Assembly: GCA_040752025.1 (NCBI GenBank)
Contig: JBFMFR010000005.1
Span: 1-64,000, forward strand
From: JBFMFR01 sp040752025
Lineage (GTDB): Bacteria; Chloroflexota; Anaerolineae; Anaerolineales; UBA4823
DNA: 64,000 bases
Direction of reading: 5' to 3'
In this document: positions 41,840 through 50,288 of the stretch, one piece after another
Position numbering within the stretch: position 1 is the stretch's first letter
How the letters are laid out: each line of letters begins with the position of its first letter
Notes under the pieces: model-generated
What the model was told of the DNA's origin: nothing
Seen by the model: the letters and a program-made list of their open reading frames with translations, nothing else
Databases searched by the model: none
Translations under genes and position numbers: made by a program

Positions 41840-43018
41840 CTATTCTTTATCCATTAGAGCTGCCACGCCCGGCAGTTCCAGGCCCTCCAGCATTTCCAGC
41901 GAAGCGCCGCCCCCTGTAGAGATGTGCGTGATGCGATCCGCCAGGCCGGATTTATTGATCGCAGCCACCGAGTCGCCCCCACCGACGATCGACACCGCGC
42001 CGCTCTCTGCCACTGCTCGGGCTACGCCAAAAGTGCCTTCGGCGAAGCGCGGGAACTCGAACACGCCCATCGGGCCGTTCCACACCACTGTACCGGCGAC
42101 GCGCAGAGCCTTGGCATAAGCCGCCACCGTGACAGGGCCGATGTCCAGGATGCGCCAGCCATCAGGGACTGGGCTCATATCCATAACTTTGGATTCGGCC
42201 TCTGCATCAAAGCGATCCCCAATGACCACATCGACCGGCAGTCGCAGGTGCGTCTGCCCGATTTGTAGAAGTTCGCGCGCCGTCTCTAGCGCCTCATCTT
42301 CGACCAGCGATTCGCCCACAGGGTAACCCTGCGCTTTGAAGAAGGTATTCGCCATGCCACCACCAATCAGCACCTGGTCGGCCTTCTGCAACAGGTTGCG
42401 GATCACACCGATCTTATCGCTGACTTTCGCCCCGCCCAGGATGGCGATAAAGGGCCGCTTGGGATCGGCGATTGCCTGCCCCAGGTAGCGGATTTCCTTT
42501 TCCATCAGGAAACCGGCCACAGCCGGTAGCAAGCGTGCAACACCCTCAGTCGAGGCGTGGGCGCGGTGGGCTGAACCAAAGGCATCGTTCACATAAACAT
42601 CCGCCAGAGCGGCAAACTGCTTGGCCATCTCTGGATCGTTCTTGGTTTCGCCCTTGTGGAAGCGCGTATTCTCCAGCACCAAAACATTTCCCGGCTTCAG
42701 CGCCTTGGCTGCCTGTTCGGCTACCGGGCCAACACAATCCTCAGCAAAGGCCACCGGCTTGCCCAGCAGCTTCGCAAGATGCTCTGCCGTGGGCTTCATG
42801 GAGTATTTCGGCTCTGGGCCCTCTTTCGGGCGGCCCAAATGCGAGCACAGGACCACGGCCGCGCCATGATCCAACAAATACTTGATCGTAGGCAAGGCGG
42901 CCTGGATGCGTGTATCATCCGCCACAGCGCCATCCTTGATCGGGACGTTGAAATCCACCCGCACCAGGACGCGCTTGCCGTTTACATCGATATCAGTGAT
43001 CAGCTTCTTATTGAACAT
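41840..43018 (-). CDS. pgk: Phosphoglycerate kinase
   Basis: 392 residues from ATG at 43018 (GGAAGG 6 bases upstream; an in-frame ATG at 43024 is too close to it). VLVRVDFNVPIKDG, CSHLGRPKEGPEPKYS, ILGGAKVSDKIGV and the C-terminal VGGGDSVAAI and HISTGGGASLE are diagnostic. It converts 1,3-bisphosphoglycerate and ADP to 3-phosphoglycerate and ATP. It follows gap after a hairpin. Confidence 0.96.
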   Translation of the reverse strand: MFNKKLITDIDVNGKRVLVRVDFNVPIKDGAVADDTRIQAALPTIKYLLDHGAAVVLCSHLGRPKEGPEPKYSMKPTAEHLAKLLGKPVAFAEDCVGPVAEQAAKALKPGNVLVLENTRFHKGETKNDPEMAKQFAALADVYVNDAFGSAHRAHASTEGVARLLPAVAGFLMEKEIRYLGQAIADPKRPFIAILGGAKVSDKIGVIRNLLQKADQVLIGGGMANTFFKAQGYPVGESLVEDEALETARELLQIGQTHLRLPVDVVIGDRFDAEAESKVMDMSPVPDGWRILDIGPVTVAAYAKALRVAGTVVWNGPMGVFEFPRFAEGTFGVARAVAESGAVSIVGGGDSVAAINKSGLADRITHISTGGGASLEMLEGLELPGVAALMDKE

Positions 43019-43034
43019 CTGCAACCTTCCAGTT

Positions 43035-43079
43035 CTGATGCGCTACGCAAGCCTCGTTAACCGTCGCGTAGCGCATCAG
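43035..43079. other. Intercistronic hairpin between gap and pgk
   Basis: 14-bp perfect arms at 43035-43048 and 43066-43079, filling nearly the whole gap-pgk spacer. There is no T-run. Such a stem could protect the 3' end of gap mRNA and set the gap:pgk ratio. Confidence 0.6.
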
Positions 43080-43089
43080 TTCATACTTT

Positions 43090-44145
43090 CTAAAGGTGCT
43101 TTGCCATCAAAGCTGCCAGGTCGGCTGTGCGAACGGAGTAACCCCATTCGTTGTCATACCAGGCAACGATCTTGACCAGGTTGCTCTCGCCCTTACCCAG
43201 GACCATGGTAAATGGCAAATCAACCGAAGAGCTGTGCGGATCACCCTTGTAATCGATGCTGACCAGCGGCTCATCCACCGCAGCCAGGATGCCCTTCAAG
43301 GGGCCAGCCGCGGCATCGCGGTAATCCTGGCGCAGTTGCTCAGTGGTAGTGGGTTTCTCAAGTTCAGCCGTCAGGTCGATGACCGAAACGGTAGAAGTGG
43401 GAACGCGCAAAGCGTAGCCATCAATCTTGCCCGCCAGGTCGGGGATAACCAGCTTCAACGCCCGGGCAGCGCCCGTGGTAGTTGGAATGATGCTCATCGC
43501 CGCGGCGCGCGCCCGGCGCAGGTCGCTGTGCGGCAGGTCGAGGATCTTCTGGTCGTTGGTGTAAGCGTGGATGGTGGTCATGAATGCGCGCGCAATCTTA
43601 TACTTGTCGTGCGCGACCTTGACCGCCGGGGCCAGGCCGTTGGTGGTGCAGGAAGCATTGGAGACTACGTGATGGTTGGCTGGATCATACATATGATCGT
43701 TCACACCCAGCACGACGGTCAAATCCTCGCCCTCTGCCGGAGCAGAGATGATCACTTTCTTTGCCCCGCCCTTGACAATGTGATTCTCAGCGCCCTTGAC
43801 CTGCTTGCCCTTCTTATTTACACCATCCTTCTTGATCGTGAAGATACCGGTGCTTTCTACAACGATCTCGATGCCCAGGTCGCCCCAGGGGATATTGGCC
43901 GGATCGGTTTCCTTGAAAACCTTGACCGGCTTGCCATCGATCGACAGCGAGTCTTCGCTGGCTTCAACTTCGCCATTGAAACGTCCATAGTTGGAGTCAT
44001 ACTTCAACAAATGAGCCATCGTAGCCAGGTTGCCGATATCGTTGAAAGCTACAACCTCTAGCTCCTCAGGATGGTAGTCACGAATGGCCTTGAGTACTTG
44101 TCGACCAATGCGACCGAAACCGTTGATTCCTACTTTTACTGACAT
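43090..44145 (-). CDS. gap: Glyceraldehyde-3-phosphate dehydrogenase, type I
   Basis: 351 residues, slightly longer than the usual 335 because of a Lys-rich insertion (KKDGVNKKGKQVKG). NAD-binding INGFGRIGR, catalytic Cys in SNASCTTN, His in the TTIHAYTNDQ region and WYDNEWGYS are present. It opens the gap-pgk-kinase-tpiA unit. GGAGG lies 8 bases before the ATG. The 114-base upstream spacer has a small CGGGC/GCCCG hairpin near 44194-44206. Confidence 0.95.
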   Translation of the reverse strand: MSVKVGINGFGRIGRQVLKAIRDYHPEELEVVAFNDIGNLATMAHLLKYDSNYGRFNGEVEASEDSLSIDGKPVKVFKETDPANIPWGDLGIEIVVESTGIFTIKKDGVNKKGKQVKGAENHIVKGGAKKVIISAPAEGEDLTVVLGVNDHMYDPANHHVVSNASCTTNGLAPAVKVAHDKYKIARAFMTTIHAYTNDQKILDLPHSDLRRARAAAMSIIPTTTGAARALKLVIPDLAGKIDGYALRVPTSTVSVIDLTAELEKPTTTEQLRQDYRDAAAGPLKGILAAVDEPLVSIDYKGDPHSSSVDLPFTMVLGKGESNLVKIVAWYDNEWGYSVRTADLAALMAKHL

Positions 44146-44259
44146 TTTGAACCTCCATCTTAATTTGATATACGCTTTTGATTTTTAGTTTTGCGGGCAT
44201 CGCCCGTTTAGACAGCAAATACACTTTTTTGGTCTATCTTCAACGATTTGCATACCCCC

Positions 44260-45597
44260 CTATTCTACCAAAGGTCCGGTGCGTTCTTCATACAAATCCA
44301 TGACAACTCGGGCCAATTTCTGCGAATCATGCCTCCAGGGGCGCAAAACATCGATCAAATCGGCATGGTAGAACGGGAAATACTCGCCCAAGTCCGGGTC
44401 AATCGACACCCATTCCACCCCCTCGGGCAGCTTACCTTCGTAGCAATGGTTAGCGATCGCCACGTCAAACAGGCCGCCGCCCACGTGCTCTTCCACCACC
44501 CGCAGGTGATCGCCGCAAGCAAAGTGCTCGGTCTCACCCGGCTCTGTCGCCACGTTGCACACAAACAGCTTCAATGCCCGGCTGGCGCGGATCGCTTCCA
44601 CCAGGTCTGGCACCAGCAGATTCGGCAGCAGGCTGGTATACAGGCTGCCTGGGCCGATCACGATCACATCCGCCGCCAGGATCGCCTGGATCGCCTGAGG
44701 AAAAGCCGGCGGTGTGCTGGGCTCTAACCAAATCCGGCTGATCTTACCACTGGATTTCGGAATCTGGCTCTCGCCTGCCACGCGCACTTCTGAAGTTGCA
44801 TTCGGCAGGCGCACATCAGCCACCAGGCGCACATCGTGCAGCGTCGCCGGCAGTACCTGTCCCTGGACGCCCAGCACGCGCCCCGATTCAGCCACGGCTA
44901 CCTCAAAACTACCCGTAATTTCGGTCATGGCTGTGATAAACAAGTTGCCGAACGAATGCCCCTCCAGCGCCCCCTCGCCATCAGGGAAACGATACTGAAA
45001 AAGCTGTCCTAACAGCGCCTCGTCATTCGACAAGGCTGCCAGACAGTTGCGGATATCGCCAGGTGGCAAGATACCCAGCTCACGCCGCAGGCGCCCTGAA
45101 GACCCGCCATCATCCGCCACCGTCACGATCGCAGTGATATGATGAGAATAGAACTTCAAGCCGCGCAGCAGGGCAGCCAGTCCGTGCCCCCCACCTATCG
45201 CCACGATCCGCGGGCCGCGCTGCCGTTGTCGGTGCATCAACAAAGCATCCGCCACCTGGTGCCCGGGCCGCATAAACGGTCGCATGAGCGCGCGATTCAG
45301 CGCCCAAATGCCCAGGGCGATCAAACCCAATCCCATCCCGCCGAAAATTATCGCGCGCAAAGGGCGCGGCAAAAAGCGCAACGAGGCCGCCGAAAGCAAA
45401 GGCAGCCACCAGGTGTCCGGCGCGGTGCGGTAAACCTCCAAGATCAAAACACCCAGACCGATTCCCACCAGCGTTGTGCCCAATAAAATGATCACCAACC
45501 AACGCTTTACCCCTAAACCGGGCACCAGCCACTTCGTCCACCGCGCCAGGCGTTCCTGGAACCATCCTGGCCCAGACATACGCTTACCATCTTCCAT
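44260..45597 (-). CDS. yvcK: YvcK/CofD-like gluconeogenesis factor with membrane anchor
   Basis: 445 residues. Two N-terminal membrane helices near 28-50 and 65-100 precede the YvcK domain: RIVAIGGGHGLAALLRGL, VTVADDGGSSGRLRRE, LPPGDIRNCL and GPGSLYTSLLPNLLV. Soluble YvcK proteins bind UDP-sugars and control central carbon metabolism and cell shape, and are phosphorylated by PASTA-type kinases in Bacillus and mycobacteria. The start at 45597 is 10 bases behind a good -10 box, so the leader would be only some 3 bases. It lies next to gap. Confidence 0.88.
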   Translation of the reverse strand: MEDGKRMSGPGWFQERLARWTKWLVPGLGVKRWLVIILLGTTLVGIGLGVLILEVYRTAPDTWWLPLLSAASLRFLPRPLRAIIFGGMGLGLIALGIWALNRALMRPFMRPGHQVADALLMHRQRQRGPRIVAIGGGHGLAALLRGLKFYSHHITAIVTVADDGGSSGRLRRELGILPPGDIRNCLAALSNDEALLGQLFQYRFPDGEGALEGHSFGNLFITAMTEITGSFEVAVAESGRVLGVQGQVLPATLHDVRLVADVRLPNATSEVRVAGESQIPKSSGKISRIWLEPSTPPAFPQAIQAILAADVIVIGPGSLYTSLLPNLLVPDLVEAIRASRALKLFVCNVATEPGETEHFACGDHLRVVEEHVGGGLFDVAIANHCYEGKLPEGVEWVSIDPDLGEYFPFYHADLIDVLRPWRHDSQKLARVVMDLYEERTGPLVE

Positions 45598-45607
45598 ATT
45601 CTGAATG

Positions 45608-45636
45608 ATGATAGCAGTCTTTGGATGACTCGTCAA
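45608..45636 (-). promoter_or_regulatory. Promoter of the yvcK-like gene
   Basis: TTGACG (45631-45636), 17 bp, TATCAT (45608-45613) on the minus strand, 10 bases from the start codon. Confidence 0.75.
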
Positions 45637-45672
45637 CGGTCAACTTCCCGCGGCCCAGGCTGTGAGCAGAGA

Positions 45673-46521
45673 TTATCGCATATGAGTTACCAGTTGCACC
45701 ACATCCGCTTCGAACCGGTGAATATAAGCGCGCACATATTCCACCACATCCAGGGATTCATCCCGAACCAGCGCCGTCAAATCCATGGCAGTAGCCATGT
45801 GAGTCATCACATCGACTGCATGCGAAGCGAAATAGGTAGCGGTTGCCTGCCTCCGCCCCATCGTAGCCAGGTCATAGCGCTTGCCGCCGCATATCTGCGA
45901 ATCGAACACACCCAGCAACGCCATTTGCAAGTTATCGTGACCAGAGCAGTCGAAGACTACCTTGTCTTCATCTAACATCCAACCCAGGTCACGCCAGACT
46001 TCGCAGCCATAAACATGCTCGGGTTGCTCCGCTACCGGTAACCTGCGCAGCGCCTCGATCGTACGTAAGGCCACTGCTACATGGGTAGCATGTTTGTCCG
46101 CCAGGTTGTGCGTGAAAACCACCCTGGGACGGGTTGCTCGCAATAGCGCCACCAGATCTTCGATGACATCCTGGTTGGCTGCATCCTTCACCATCGAGCT
46201 GGGGTAATCCATGAGTACCTGGGCAGCGTATTCCCCAACCACCGCCGCCTTCTTTTGCTCGACGATGCGCACTGCCCGCATCTGCTCGTCTGAGTAATCC
46301 TTGTAGAGATCATCGCGCGGCGAGCCGGCCCCATCCGTCACCACCACCCCGGTGAACCAAAGGTCTGGTTGTTGGAAACACGCCAGGATACCGGCGATCG
46401 CCATGATCTCCAGGTCATCCTGGTGAGCGCTGATTGCCAGGTGCGTGGTGCGTTCCAACGCCTGCGCTTCTGCACATCCATCGGGTACAAAAATCTGAGC
46501 CGTTTTCGATTTGAATTTCAT
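45673..46521 (-). CDS. PIG-L family deacetylase
   Basis: 282 residues. Zinc-binding AISAHQDDLE near residue 30 (the AHPDDE-like motif with Gln for Pro and Leu-Glu) and THNLADKHATHV further on (second His pair) place it in the LmbE/PIG-L family, N-acetylglucosaminyl deacetylases of lipids, bacillithiol or mycothiol. AGGAAA precedes the ATG. It is directly behind the ROK-like kinase gene, in a presumed amino-sugar operon controlled by the ROK repressor. Confidence 0.85.
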   Translation of the reverse strand: MKFKSKTAQIFVPDGCAEAQALERTTHLAISAHQDDLEIMAIAGILACFQQPDLWFTGVVVTDGAGSPRDDLYKDYSDEQMRAVRIVEQKKAAVVGEYAAQVLMDYPSSMVKDAANQDVIEDLVALLRATRPRVVFTHNLADKHATHVAVALRTIEALRRLPVAEQPEHVYGCEVWRDLGWMLDEDKVVFDCSGHDNLQMALLGVFDSQICGGKRYDLATMGRRQATATYFASHAVDVMTHMATAMDLTALVRDESLDVVEYVRAYIHRFEADVVQLVTHMR

Positions 46522-46530
46522 GGCTTTTTC

Positions 46531-47928
46531 CTATTCGATTCTGGGCAAACTGGCAGCCGCAATCGACTGCCCTACCCGCCGGCTCTTCTCATCCGGCAGG
46601 CGCAATTCAATCTTTTCCGCCAATTCAGGAAATTCGACCTGCAAAACCTGCTTCGCCCCTTCCAGGATCAGCAGCCCTCCCATCCCAGACGTGCACCGCC
46701 CTAAGAGCAAGACATTCTCCAGGTCGTAGAAACTGGCATAATGAGCGATGGCATAACCCAGGAAAATGCCCATGCTCTCCCAGATCTGCCTCGCCCCGTT
46801 GTGCCCTGCCTCCAATCTCTCCTGGGCGAACTTGAGTTTCTGTGCATTAGAAAGCCCGGACGGGATATCGATGCCCACCTTAGGAGACAGGCGGAAAACA
46901 CACTGCTGCGATAAATACAACGCCCCCACACCGCGATCACCCGACCATTCATCCACCGGAGCATCCGGATTGTAATCGATAGGAGCAAATGCCAGTTCAT
47001 TTAACCAGTTAGTGATATTCCCCTGCGGCGTCACGTAGCCTGTCGCCAGGCTGGACCCTAACGCAATCCCCAACACAGCATTGCGCTCCAAAGCCATCGA
47101 ACCAGCCAGGGCGGAAACCTCGCCATCGTTCACCACCTCCACAGGCACGCGCAGTTCGTCGCGGATACCGGTGAAAAGGTCATGTACCTCATCATACCGA
47201 TCTTTAGGAATGCCGCGGAATAAGGATGCCACCATGGGGCGGTTGTTGATGATCACTCCCGCCGAACTGCCTCCAATCGCATCCACATGCGGCAGCTTAG
47301 AGGCCGCCAGCTTGAGCGCCGCCATAATCTGTTGGCGATGGTACTGCGGATCGGTCTGGCTGCGCGGGTCCCACTCGATCTCCCGGCTGAAAACGGCCTG
47401 CCCCTCCTGCACCGCCGAGACCTTGACGTCAGAAGCGCCCAGGTCGAAGCCAATCCGGCAGCCCTCCAGGTGGCGGCCCAGGGATTGCTCGCTCTCGTGC
47501 GCCGCCGGGACATCCTCCGGAGCGCAGACCACCACAGAGAAGGTCTGCTGGTACACATCCTGCCCCATGAAGTGATAGTCGAAAGCCCGCTCGCCCTCAG
47601 CCGCGTAAACTTGCTGCAAGTAATTGCCGATCTCCGCCGGGCCTCCAAAGAAAACGCGACAGCCTCCCCGCTGCCAGAGCAAGAATTTCACCAGGCGCTC
47701 GCAGTAGAAACCATTATGGATGGCATTGGCATGCCCTGCCGGATAGATCTGCGCTTCATATCGAGACAAAGAGCCATCCACCCGCTGCACGCCGATCACC
47801 ACTTCCTGGCCCCGGCCGCTTGCTTGCACGCCGCGCAGAAATTCGCGGTTGAAGATCACCGCTGGATGGAAAGACTCGTCCAGCGGGGGTGGCAATTTCG
47901 GAACATTGTATCGTTCAGTGATCGTCAT
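46531..47928 (-). CDS. ROK-like sugar kinase with N-terminal extension
   Basis: 465 residues. The ROK/actin-like ATPase domain starts near residue 157: GCRIGFDLGASDVKVSAV, then VVNDGEVSALAGS, and IALGSSLATGYV. The first 155 residues are an extra region with VVIGVQRVDGSLSRYEAQIY and FFGGPAEIGNYLQQVY; I do not recognise it. The zinc-binding CxCGxxGC motif of ROK kinases is missing. The substrate is unknown. Second gene of the unit repressor, kinase, deacetylase. Confidence 0.72.
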   Translation of the reverse strand: MTITERYNVPKLPPPLDESFHPAVIFNREFLRGVQASGRGQEVVIGVQRVDGSLSRYEAQIYPAGHANAIHNGFYCERLVKFLLWQRGGCRVFFGGPAEIGNYLQQVYAAEGERAFDYHFMGQDVYQQTFSVVVCAPEDVPAAHESEQSLGRHLEGCRIGFDLGASDVKVSAVQEGQAVFSREIEWDPRSQTDPQYHRQQIMAALKLAASKLPHVDAIGGSSAGVIINNRPMVASLFRGIPKDRYDEVHDLFTGIRDELRVPVEVVNDGEVSALAGSMALERNAVLGIALGSSLATGYVTPQGNITNWLNELAFAPIDYNPDAPVDEWSGDRGVGALYLSQQCVFRLSPKVGIDIPSGLSNAQKLKFAQERLEAGHNGARQIWESMGIFLGYAIAHYASFYDLENVLLLGRCTSGMGGLLILEGAKQVLQVEFPELAEKIELRLPDEKSRRVGQSIAAASLPRIE

Positions 47929-47963
47929 TCTAGTCCTTTATCTTTTTCATCATTGATTCCATC

Positions 47964-49172
47964 TCAAACAAGGCCGACCTCGCCCATCAGCAAACTGGCC
48001 GCACCCAGCATCACGATATCCTTACCCAACGTGGAGAGACTGACTTGTACTTTATCAGCCAGCAAAGGCAGCCCACCGCGCAATAACTGGTATCGGATCA
48101 CTTCCACCAGAACATCGCCGAAGCGCGAGAGACTGCCTGTCAGCACCACCTGGTTTACATTCAGAATGCTCACCATATGGGCGATGGCCATCCCCAGATA
48201 ATAACCCACATCTTCGATCAGACCGCGCACCGTTCGGTCTCCGGCCCGGTAAGCCCGCAGCAGCAGGTCCGTATCGATATCTTCCGGCCTGGCAGCCATG
48301 CGGCGCAGTGGCGAAGCCAGCCGCCCCCCCGGGAGTTCATCCAATAGAAACTGCGCCCGGCGCACCAAGGCCCGGCTGCTTGCCACGGTTTCCAGGCAGC
48401 CATAATTCCCACACCGGCATCGTTCCCCACCTTCGACTACCCGCATGTGGCCGATTTCGCCTGCCCCGAAATTGTCGCCGTAATGCAATCGGCCATTGAG
48501 CACCATACCAGCCCCAATGCCTCGCCCAACCCGCACGACTAGAATATTATTGAGCTGCTCGTGTTTCCCAAAAGTAAATTCGGCCAAGGCCGCCGCTTGC
48601 GAATCATTAGCAATGTGAACCGGCAGGTGATAGCGCTGGTCCAACAAATTGGCCAGGTGCAAATCGTTCCAATCCAGATGCACTGCCCGCCGCACCACCC
48701 CGTTCACGCTGTCCACCAGGCCTGGCACGCCCACCCCAATACCTAAAACCGGCTGTCTGGTCGCCGCCAACAAAGAATCGACCAGTTCATACACCATTTC
48801 CACAGCCTGAGCGCCGCCCTGGTCCTGGCGTGATAGATTACATGAGTATTTGATCTGCCCACGCAAATTGATGACTGCACCATGGAACACCTCATCTTCC
48901 AAATCCAGGCAGATCAGATGGCGGGCATCGTCGATCACGCTCAACAAGATCGGCGTTTTACCGCCTGTCGATGGGCCGCGGCCTACTTCGGCCACCAGCT
49001 TACTTTCGATCAGTTCCGTGACAATTTCCGAAACAGTAACCCGCGTCAGGCGCGTCAGGCGCGCCACCTGAGCACGGCTGATCTGACCATGATCATAGAT
49101 TGTTCGGAGCACAAGCTGGACGTTATTGGCTTTAGTTTGCTGGTGGGTCGACTTTTCGAGCGGCTGGTTCAT
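47964..49172 (-). CDS. ROK family transcriptional repressor
   Basis: 402 residues. Winged HTH at 18-75 (RTIYDHGQISRAQVARLTRL, TRVTVSEIVTELI) followed by an ROK domain with GIGVGVPGLVD and the zinc motif CRCGNYGCLE. NagC/XylR type: it binds a sugar or sugar phosphate and represses. Its own promoter overlaps an operator at 49192-49220, which indicates autoregulation and control of the ROK-like kinase and PIG-L genes downstream. Confidence 0.92.
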   Translation of the reverse strand: MNQPLEKSTHQQTKANNVQLVLRTIYDHGQISRAQVARLTRLTRVTVSEIVTELIESKLVAEVGRGPSTGGKTPILLSVIDDARHLICLDLEDEVFHGAVINLRGQIKYSCNLSRQDQGGAQAVEMVYELVDSLLAATRQPVLGIGVGVPGLVDSVNGVVRRAVHLDWNDLHLANLLDQRYHLPVHIANDSQAAALAEFTFGKHEQLNNILVVRVGRGIGAGMVLNGRLHYGDNFGAGEIGHMRVVEGGERCRCGNYGCLETVASSRALVRRAQFLLDELPGGRLASPLRRMAARPEDIDTDLLLRAYRAGDRTVRGLIEDVGYYLGMAIAHMVSILNVNQVVLTGSLSRFGDVLVEVIRYQLLRGGLPLLADKVQVSLSTLGKDIVMLGAASLLMGEVGLV

Positions 49173-49191
49173 CGTCTTATACCCAGGGTTT

Positions 49192-49220
49192 ACTTAGTAA
49201 GTTTAGTTAACTAACTAAGT
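49192..49220. promoter_or_regulatory. Operator of the ROK repressor
   Basis: An AT-rich palindrome with TTAGTTAACTAA in the core and ACTTAGT / ACTAAGT at the flanks, at the expected transcription start of the repressor gene. It is the only such site seen in the window. ROK repressors typically bind such TTAGTTAACTAA-like sites. Confidence 0.75.
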
Positions 49221-49223
49221 GGC

Positions 49224-49252
49224 ATTATACAGCCAGCCTCAGGAAACGTCAA
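49224..49252 (-). promoter_or_regulatory. Promoter of the ROK repressor gene
   Basis: TTGACG (49247-49252), 17 bp, TATAAT (49224-49229) on the minus strand; the start point would fall into the operator. Confidence 0.8.
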
Positions 49253-49294
49253 GAGTCACAAGGGCGATTTACCCGGCCTTTTTGCCGCACTTCA

Positions 49295-49303
49295 TGCTAT
49301 ACT
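49295..49303 (+). promoter_or_regulatory. Extended -10 box of the leaderless glucokinase gene
   Basis: TGCTATACT ends 6 bases before the ATG at 49310, giving a leaderless start. It is about 75 bases from the ROK operator on the divergent side. Confidence 0.6.
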
Positions 49304-49309
49304 TTGCCC

Positions 49310-50284
49310 ATGAGCTTTTATATCGCCGTCGACATCGGCGGTACACAAATGCGTGCCGCCTGCTACCGCCCATCAGGCCTGGAGCCTTTTTCCCTGGAGC
49401 GCATTACCACTCGCCCATCCGCAGGCGCCCCCCAACCTGTAGATCCTTTCGAGCGCCTGCAAACGCTCATCAACTCGATCTGGCCGGTTGATGAAACCGT
49501 GACGGCCATCAGCGTGGCTGCTCCTGGCCCCACCAATCCTTACAGCGGGGTGATCTTGAAGGCCCCCAACATCCACGAATGGGTAGACTTGCCCCTATCC
49601 CAAAAACTCCACGAGCGCTTTCGGGCGCCGGTTGTGGTTGGCAATGACGCCAACCTGGCGGCCCTGGCAGAATGGAAATACGGCGCCGGACGCGGCCACG
49701 ATCACATGATTTACATGACCATCAGCACCGGCATTGGCAGCGGCATCATCGTGGATGGGCGTATGCTCCTGGGAGATCAGGGTTTGGCCGCCGAAGTCGG
49801 GCACGTGACCGTTCTTCCAGATGGCCCCATGTGCGGCTGCGGACAGCGCGGTCATCTGGAGGCACTCGCTTCTGGAACGGCCATCGCCCGTTGGGTGGAA
49901 GATGAATTGGTCCAGGGAGCCTCCTCAACACTCGTCATGGGACAACAGCCCATCACCGCCAAGATGGTCTCCGAGGCCGCTCACCAGGGCGACGAACTCT
50001 GCATTGCCGCGCTGGCCCGCGCCGGGCATTACATCGGGATGGCCCTGGCAAACTTGCTACACATTTTCAACCCGTCTGCCCTGATCCTGGGAGGCGGTGT
50101 TTCACAGAGCGGCTCCCTGTTATTCGAGCCGATCAAAGCCGCCCTCCAAGAACATGCCATGAACCCGCACTATCTGGACAACCTCACCCTGGAAAAAGCT
50201 CATTTTGGTGATGAGGTTGGCCTGGTAGGTGCCTTAGCCCTGGGACGCACGCTTTACCCTGTTCCCGATTCAATCCCGACATAA
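49310..50284 (+). CDS. glk: ROK family glucokinase
   Basis: 324 residues from ATG at 49310; a TTG two codons upstream is less likely, because the -10 box ends at 49303. ATP motif VDIGGTQMRA, GNDANLAALAEW with the catalytic Asp, STGIGSGIIV, GHVTV and the zinc motif CGCGQRGHLE make it a typical ROK hexokinase. It phosphorylates glucose or a related hexose. It is divergent from the ROK repressor and followed after 4 bases by recJ. Confidence 0.9.
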   Translation: MSFYIAVDIGGTQMRAACYRPSGLEPFSLERITTRPSAGAPQPVDPFERLQTLINSIWPVDETVTAISVAAPGPTNPYSGVILKAPNIHEWVDLPLSQKLHERFRAPVVVGNDANLAALAEWKYGAGRGHDHMIYMTISTGIGSGIIVDGRMLLGDQGLAAEVGHVTVLPDGPMCGCGQRGHLEALASGTAIARWVEDELVQGASSTLVMGQQPITAKMVSEAAHQGDELCIAALARAGHYIGMALANLLHIFNPSALILGGGVSQSGSLLFEPIKAALQEHAMNPHYLDNLTLEKAHFGDEVGLVGALALGRTLYPVPDSIPT

Positions 50285-50288
50285 CTCA

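Noticed and set aside
44194..44206. CGGGC/GCCCG hairpin upstream of gap as a riboswitch or terminator
   Set aside because: Only five base pairs and no T-run; too weak to call.
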